64,000 nucleotides of DNA, from positions 121,156,501 to 121,220,500 of the forward strand of contig NC_083685.1 of assembly GCF_033118175.1 (NCBI RefSeq), in the 5' to 3' direction. Of the stretch, positions 58,784 to 64,000 are shown piece after piece. Numbering within the stretch: the first letter of the stretch is position 1; each line of letters begins with the position of its first letter. The position numbers and the translations under genes are program-made. Source of the DNA: Dama dama. Its lineage: Eukaryota > Chordata > Mammalia > Artiodactyla > Cervidae. The notes below the pieces were generated by a model. It did not search any database, had not been told where the DNA came from, and saw nothing but the letters and a program-made list of their open reading frames with translations.

Positions 58784-58905
58784 GGGAATTCCCCAGTGGC
58801 CCAGCGGTTAAGACTCCACGCTTTCACTGCCAAATGCCTGAGTTTGATCCCTGGTCAGGGAACTAAAAAGAGGCCAAAAACACACGCAAAAAAGACAAGA
58901 GTTTG
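58784..58905 (+). repeat. tRNA-derived SINE, sense
   Basis: 'gggaattccccagtggcccagcgg', 'gagtttgatccctggtcaggg', A-rich tail to 58,903. Confidence 0.9.
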
Positions 58906-58909
58906 TGGA

Positions 58910-60175
58910 AAAGACCAGTCCACACTGGCAGGCACCAAGGAGGCAGGACATAAGGCTTTACACAAATGTCTAATGTTTCGATCAGGATATATGGTGATGT
59001 CACTCCCAAGACCCTGTATGTGCTCAGCCAGGAGGGCTAAGGGGCCAGACTTGTGAATAACTGGCTCCCAGGTTAGAAAGAGAGCTCAGAGGTAGGAGGC
59101 ATATCTACCTCCCCTGTCCCAGTACACATATGTGTTGCTTCCAACTTTTGCCTTGGAGGGTGGGCTAGCTAAGGGGATTCTTTCAAAGTGCTAGGATACA
59201 ACATGTCTCATTGTCTGATGAAACCATGTGGGATGTGTATATGTGGGTGGGTGAGTGGGGGGGGGTCCTTCTTCAATGAACCCATGGTCCAAAAGCATGA
59301 TCAGCGGTCCCCAGGGATGGCAGAGGCAAAGTGTTGGCATTTTGCTTGCTTGCCTTTGCTGCCTCCTCATCTGACCTGGCTGTTTCTCCTATTTCTCTGA
59401 GGACTTTCACACTTGGAGGATGGAGCCCTTGGCTAGGTCTGCTTGCCTGAACTTCTCTCCCTGGATTGGCAGATTCCTCAAGCCCCATCTTGACCCTGTC
59501 TCTCACGATAGCACCCCTAGCCTAGAAGGCAGAGAGAACTTGGGACTGACTGTAGAAGTGATCATGGAGCATAGAGGGCCCACTGTCACTTCCACAACCC
59601 TCTCTGTATCAGGAAGGTTCAGGGAACCAGCGCCTTACATTGGTATCAGCTGTATCAGCATACGTGTTGTGCCCTTGAGTCCATGTGTGTGTGTCTGTGT
59701 GTGTGTTGGGGGAAGAAACAGGGATACTAGGGAGGGAAAACTCTTCAATCACATCAGGAGTCTCCATTCCCACACATAAGGGTCCATGGGGGCACTGCAG
59801 CACATGAATAGAATTTTATTTGGAAAAAAATGTATATGCAATATATTGAAAAAAAAAAAAAAAAAAAAGAAAGCCTAGAAGAAAATATTCTGAAATGTCA
59901 GCAGTGCGGTGGGATCAAGGATTTTTATACTTTCGTGTTTTACACCAAACATGTGTTGGTTATGTAATTTAAATTTTATTTATTTATTTTTAAACCAAAT
60001 TCTCCAGCCAACTGTGCTTTTTTCCCAGTTGCAGTAACTTTCCTTTGAGTTAGATTTGGTTCTGGGTGGACCCAAGGAACAAACACTCCTTCTCAAGTTC
60101 ACACTGACTTAGTACTCTGCTTTCATTCCTCCTTCCTCCGACACTTGATGTGTTGCGACAGCAACACTGTCCTCA
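58910..60175. other. Intergenic DNA with simple repeats
   Basis: GT-rich run 59,684-59,708 and a poly-A of about 20 bases at 59,849-59,868. AT-rich to 60,000. No gene. Confidence 0.5.
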
Positions 60176-60179
60176 GGAA

Positions 60180-60720
60180 TTTTGCAGCCTAGAGGCATTC
60201 TCTCCCCACGACCTGCTCCTCCGCGAGGAATTGGGGGCGGAGGGGGCGGCGATGTTTGAGGGTGGGTGGCGAACGGGGGAGGTGGGGTAGCCCTCTGGGC
60301 AAGGGGGTGGGTGGTGTCGGCCTTGGCTCCTCAACAGCGGGACAGTGGATGTAAAATGCTAGGACAACGTTAAAGGGATCGACTGGATTTTCTGCGGCCT
60401 CCTGCACCTGAATCTTCCTGAGAAGGAGCCCTGGGGAGGAGGACGCCCGCGACCCCGATCGCGGTAACCGGGATACTGAGGCCTAGAGGCCAAATTCTGG
60501 GGCAGGACCGCGGGACCCAGACGCCGGCCACGGTTGCCACGGCAACGCCCCCGGGCGCGCGGCGATTGGCGGCGCTTCAGGGGCGGGACCCAGGAGGCGA
60601 TCCCGCGAGAGCTTGGCCTCGTGGCTTCCGGTTGGCGCAGGCCAGGAGGGCGCGGGCCTGGGAGGCTTCCTGGACTGTTACTCCCGCGTATGGTGCGGTA
60701 CCCGGTCTTGCTCACTGTGC
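60180..60720. promoter_or_regulatory. Orphan CpG-island promoter with X-box, CCAAT, Sp1 and ETS sites
   Basis: CpG-rich block 20 kb downstream of the NPTX1 stop. GTTGCCACGGCAAC at 60,533-60,546 is a fully palindromic RFX X-box. ATTGG (inverted CCAAT) follows at 60,565-60,569, GGGGCGGG at 60,580-60,587, and CTTCCGG (ETS) at 60,625-60,631. There is no TATA box. This combination is typical of TATA-less, often bidirectional promoters, and RFX sites are typical of ciliary genes. No known gene's first exon is recognised, so the transcript, if any, is unidentified and its direction unknown. Confidence 0.7.
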
Positions 60721-60849
60721 CAGCAAAATGTGCCCAGAATGGGCTCCTTCTCCCTCCTCCGCTGCGACCACCCTGGACTACCTTTAGTCGCTTTGAGTAA
60801 TGCCCAACCTCTCGCCGGGTCTTCCAGCTCCGCCCTTCAGTCCATGTTC

Positions 60850-61195
60850 CATCTTGTGGTTCCCGGTTTCCCTGAGTCAAGGCTGTGCCCCGTCTGCCTC
60901 TACCACACTGCTCCCCTACTTCAGCCTTGCTCACTCGTGACTGACCTTGCTTCTTCTCACCCCAACCACTTGCTGGTCCGTCTGTCTAGGCCACGCCTCT
61001 TTAAGTGAGGCGACCACCTGCTTAAAGTTACACCCCACATTCCCCATCCTCCCTACCCTGATTTTTCTCCATAGGTCTTATCACCATCCAACACAGTTGA
61101 TAATGTACTTATACGTTGTCTGAAAGTTCCATGGCCAAGAATTTGTCTTCTTCAGACCAGAGCAGGTGCTCAGTAGTTGTTGCAGACTAAGCAGG
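60850..61195 (+). repeat. L2 LINE 3' end
   Basis: 'ctcccctacttcagccttgc', 'cctgatttttctccataggtcttatcaccatccaacac', 'gagcaggtgctcagtagttg': the L2 3' end order. This accounts for the open frame seen just after the CpG island. Confidence 0.75.
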
Positions 61196-61718
61196 TGGAT
61201 GAGGGGTCTTCTCTCCTCATCCTCCCTAAGAAGGGTGTTGAATCCCTTGGGTCACCCTCTCTGGAAGGGGAACTGGCCAGGACTAGCTGACTGCCCAAGC
61301 CAAGTGTCTTACTTTCAGCACCTCACTCCCAGAGTGGCTTCCTATTTCTGTGAGAGGCCCAAGGAACCTCTGGGAGCCCTATTCCTCCAAACACTGTCAT
61401 CCTCAGCTCAGAGTCCTTTGGTCTCCAGATGTCACTGGCTGTTGCTGCAGTCCCTCCTGCGTGCCTGGTACTCTGCTGGGTGCTGAACTGTGTGAGAAAG
61501 TCTGGTGCTGCCTTCAAGGTTCTCAGTCTGATGGGAGGGACAGAGAAGTGACCACCACCATGCAGAGTACAGTGCTGAGGATGGGCACCTGAGGCATAGT
61601 GGAAGAGGGTGGGCCCCCTCTAGAATGGGGCCTCTAGAATTCCTCCCAGTGGTCCAGGGGGGCTCTTCTGGCGTGAAGTGTGCACTGTGAACAATTACTG
61701 GTTTTCTCCTCTGCGCAG

Positions 61719-61908
61719 ACACGATTTCTGGGATTCAGCTCTTGGTGGCTGAGAAGCCTGTGCTTTTCCCAGGGCCGGATGCTGCTTCTCAGGCGAGAAG
61801 CCAGACAAGCATCCAAGCTGCCCAGAATTACATCCAAGTGTCCAGACAACTGGCTTCCCTGTGGGTGTGGGCACTGGAAGAGGGGCTTTTGCTTGGTGTG
61901 TGGTTCGG
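61719..61908 (+). other. Exon-like segment with Cys-rich frame (weak)
   Basis: A good acceptor (pyrimidine run then cgcag) ends at 61,718 and a gtgagc donor starts at 61,909. The 190 bases between are open in a frame carrying a C-x6-C-G-C-G-H-x6-C-x2-C pattern that could bind zinc. I know no family that matches, and chance is a real possibility. Confidence 0.2.
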
Positions 61909-62554
61909 GTGAGCCAGGGCAGCCATATGCTGCCAGCCTCGTGGGGAGTAGGGCACAGGCCACCCTGGCAGCCAGATGCTTCTGGGCTAGTCAATGGCTC
62001 AAAGGCATTTCCTTCAGGAGAGGAGCTAGGTGGCTCCTCTCCACCTCCTCTCCTGACCTTGCCTCCCTCTTAGTGCCAAAGTCTAGGGTTCCAGGGCTTT
62101 GTCAGCATCAGGCCCTGCTGCACTGTCCTTCTGGCATGGGGCATGGTGGCCTGGAACGGACATCTGGTCTGCCTCAACCCCCACAGCCAGGGCATCTGTG
62201 GCCCCATGGAATGCAGTAGCATGGAGGAGAGCCAGAACCAGGGAAAGGCCATGCTCTGCTGTGCTTGCCAAGTGGCCGGGCATTCCTGGCATGGCTTACC
62301 TGGCATTGTCCTTGCCACTGAGGCTTACTGAGGGCAACCCCCAAGGGCCCTGCCAGGGTTCCTTTTGCCAGGTTGTGTCTGCTCAGGCCGAGGGAGGGAG
62401 GGACATAGGCCACAACTGATGATGCCAGTCCAGTGGAATCTTGAACTCAGAAATAGTAGGAGAGGAGGGCAGCCCCTGCCCCTTGCCAATGATGTGCCCT
62501 CCCAGCTGGCAGAGGCATCCAGCCTGCTCTGCAGGAGTTGGATCTACAGCCTGA

Positions 62555-62720
62555 GAGGGCTTCATTTTACAGATGGGAAAACTGAGGCTCTGAGAGGGGA
62601 TGGAAGCATATGTCTACTTGGTGGGCTTTATCTTGTTTGCCTGTCAGCATGGGGCTGAGATCGGCATCATTAACTCCATTTTACGAAGGAGGAACTGGGG
62701 ATTGGAGAAATGAAGCGCCG
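62555..62720 (-). repeat. MIR fragment, antisense
   Basis: 'cattttacagatgggaaaactgaggctctgagagg' fits antisense MIR; a second similar block at about 62,675 ('ccattttacgaaggaggaactgg') suggests two overlapping fragments. Confidence 0.65.
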
Positions 62721-62724
62721 TTGG

Positions 62725-64000
62725 CAAGCTGTCCTAGGTAAACCCCTTATCTGGTCCTGGTTTGCATGGATCTGAAAAGGAGCCAGGGCAGTGCCCACGC
62801 TTGCTCGTTTTGCCACAAGATGGAAAAGTGAGCCCAAGAATGCAAAGCTGAGGGAAGAGAGACCCAGGATCAAGGTGACCCTCCTGCAGGAAGCAAGAAG
62901 TCCTGAGGCCCAGCTGGGCTGGGAAGCTTGGAATGAGGCTGCCAAATGCAGCTGTAGCCACCGGGGTCCTCACTGCACTTGGTCCTCCCTTCCGCCCATG
63001 CCCCCAGGTGTATGGAGTCACACTTGGTCACTGGGTCCTGAAGAAACAAGAAAACAATATCTTTGTCCTCTACCTGGCGTGTAGATGAGGCCATCAGCAT
63101 AAGTCTCTCCCCTGCCAGGCGTTCCTACAGGCCCTTCCCTTCCTGTACCGCATCTGTGGGAACCTATGCCTGAGAGATGCGGTACCCCAGGCCTAATACC
63201 ATTCCAGACGCAGAGGGGAGCCCCTACCATCACCATCATATCATCCATCATTGGCAACAGTGACAAGACTTGGTCACACCCCTTCAAAGGTCAGGCCAGT
63301 TCAGTTGGGAGCAAAAGGAGCAGCCTGTACCAGGTGACTGTGACAGAACAGATGGCTGGGGGGCAGAAAAGAGGTGCAGACATCCCCAGGGACCTTCCAC
63401 TGGAGCCAGAGAAGGGGCCATGGAGGAAGGGGCTGATCCTGAGATAGGAGGAGGTGCCCCAGGCAGGGTCATCCCAGCAAGCTGCCCTGGAAGGGAGGGT
63501 ATGTCTGGAAGTTGGGTGCACATCAGGGTGGCAGGGGCCAGGGGCCCTGGGAGCCAGGCTGAGCAACGGGGTCGTGTCCATGGGCTTTGAGCCCAAAGCT
63601 GACAGAGCGCAACCCAGCGTGTGGAAGCAGCTTTTCAGCAAGTGCCTTGAGCTTTCTTGGAAGCAGGCTGAGTTTAAATTATAAATAAACAAATGAGAAC
63701 TCTTCGGCAAAGCGTGGGCCAGTGGGAACATGGGCAAGACTGGAGACAGAGACCTCACCTTGGGAGCTAATATTCCCCCTGAACTCAAACCCTCCTGCCC
63801 TCTCTTCCTAACCTGCCTCTGCCTCAGGGGCTTCTGGGCCTTCTGCTGAAGGTATCACCTGGGGTCTCAGGCTTCAGGGGCTGACCTTGGCTGGCCAGAA
63901 GAGATGCAGTGTGGAGCCTGCATTGTGGGGAGTGGGGAGGCCCACCTGGCTTATACACCCAAGAAGTTCAGCCCTGAGTCTCCCTCGGACAAAAACAGGC
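62725..64000. other. Intergenic DNA to the window end, nothing recognised
   Basis: No gene, ENDOV exon or clear repeat is identified in either strand. Confidence 0.5.

Noticed and set aside
60359..60934. 191-codon minus-strand open frame over the second CpG island
   Set aside because: Arg/Pro/Gly-rich composition explained by CpG content; no recognisable domain.
60613..61008. 131-codon plus-strand open frame after the CpG island
   Set aside because: Its second half is L2 LINE 3' sequence, so it is unlikely to be a real protein.
44486..64000. Exons of ENDOV expected downstream from human synteny
   Set aside because: I searched both strands for the nuclease's conserved segments and found none; the gene probably lies beyond the right edge.
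1..64000. tRNA genes suggested by many B-box-like 'ggttcgatccctgg' words
   Set aside because: All sit in SINEs with diverged heads; none folds as a complete tRNA by inspection.
1..64000. CRISPR-like or phage-like repeats
   Set aside because: Tandem structures are microsatellites or SINE clusters in a vertebrate genome; no regularly spaced direct repeats with unique spacers exist.

Overview
This window is mammalian nuclear DNA, and almost certainly ruminant (a bovid, probably cattle or a close relative). The evidence is many Bov-tA/BOV-A2 tRNA-derived SINEs, several BovB LINE 3' ends and one BovB reverse-transcriptase body. These sit alongside general mammalian MIR, L2, L1 and MaLR relics. 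I cannot separate cattle from yak, bison, sheep or goat by eye. There is no operon, plasmid, phage, CRISPR array or other prokaryotic structure.

The only protein-coding gene I can support is NPTX1 (neuronal pentraxin 1) on the + strand. It has five coding exons between 34,925 and 40,579, all with GT-AG introns, and encodes 432 residues. It starts in a large CpG island (about 32.6-35.65 kb) behind a TATA-like box and a CRE-like site. It ends in a 3'UTR of about 3.9 kb, with a probable distal poly(A) signal at 44,465 and a canonical proximal AATAAA at 41,147. In the human genome NPTX1 lies between ENDOV and RPTOR on 17q25.3. No ENDOV or RPTOR exon is recognisable here, so both flanks are intergenic.

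Layout: 1-32.6 kb is the upstream gene desert, with L1 3' ends in both orientations, Bov SINEs, MIR/L2 relics and tetranucleotide arrays. Between the repeats are a few AT-rich, motif-dense, repeat-free islands (about 6.3, 9.4, 12.0, 13.9-14.5 and, most strikingly, 22.2-22.75 kb) that look like candidate conserved enhancers of NPTX1. 34.7-44.5 kb is NPTX1. 44.5-60 kb is a repeat graveyard: a degenerate L1 from 47.65 to 52.0 kb, then an antisense L1 (52.6-55.6 kb) holding a nested BovB and SINE. 60.18-60.72 kb is a second, gene-less CpG island with a palindromic RFX X-box followed by a CCAAT box, an Sp1 site and an ETS site. It looks like a promoter for an unidentified transcript. 60.85-64 kb holds an L2 and mostly unique sequence with one weak exon-like segment.

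I see no convincing previously undescribed coding system. The items most worth a second look are the orphan X-box CpG island (60.5 kb), the enhancer-like block (22.4-22.7 kb), the NAGNAG tandem splice acceptor of NPTX1 exon 2, and the datable nested insertions with visible target-site duplications.
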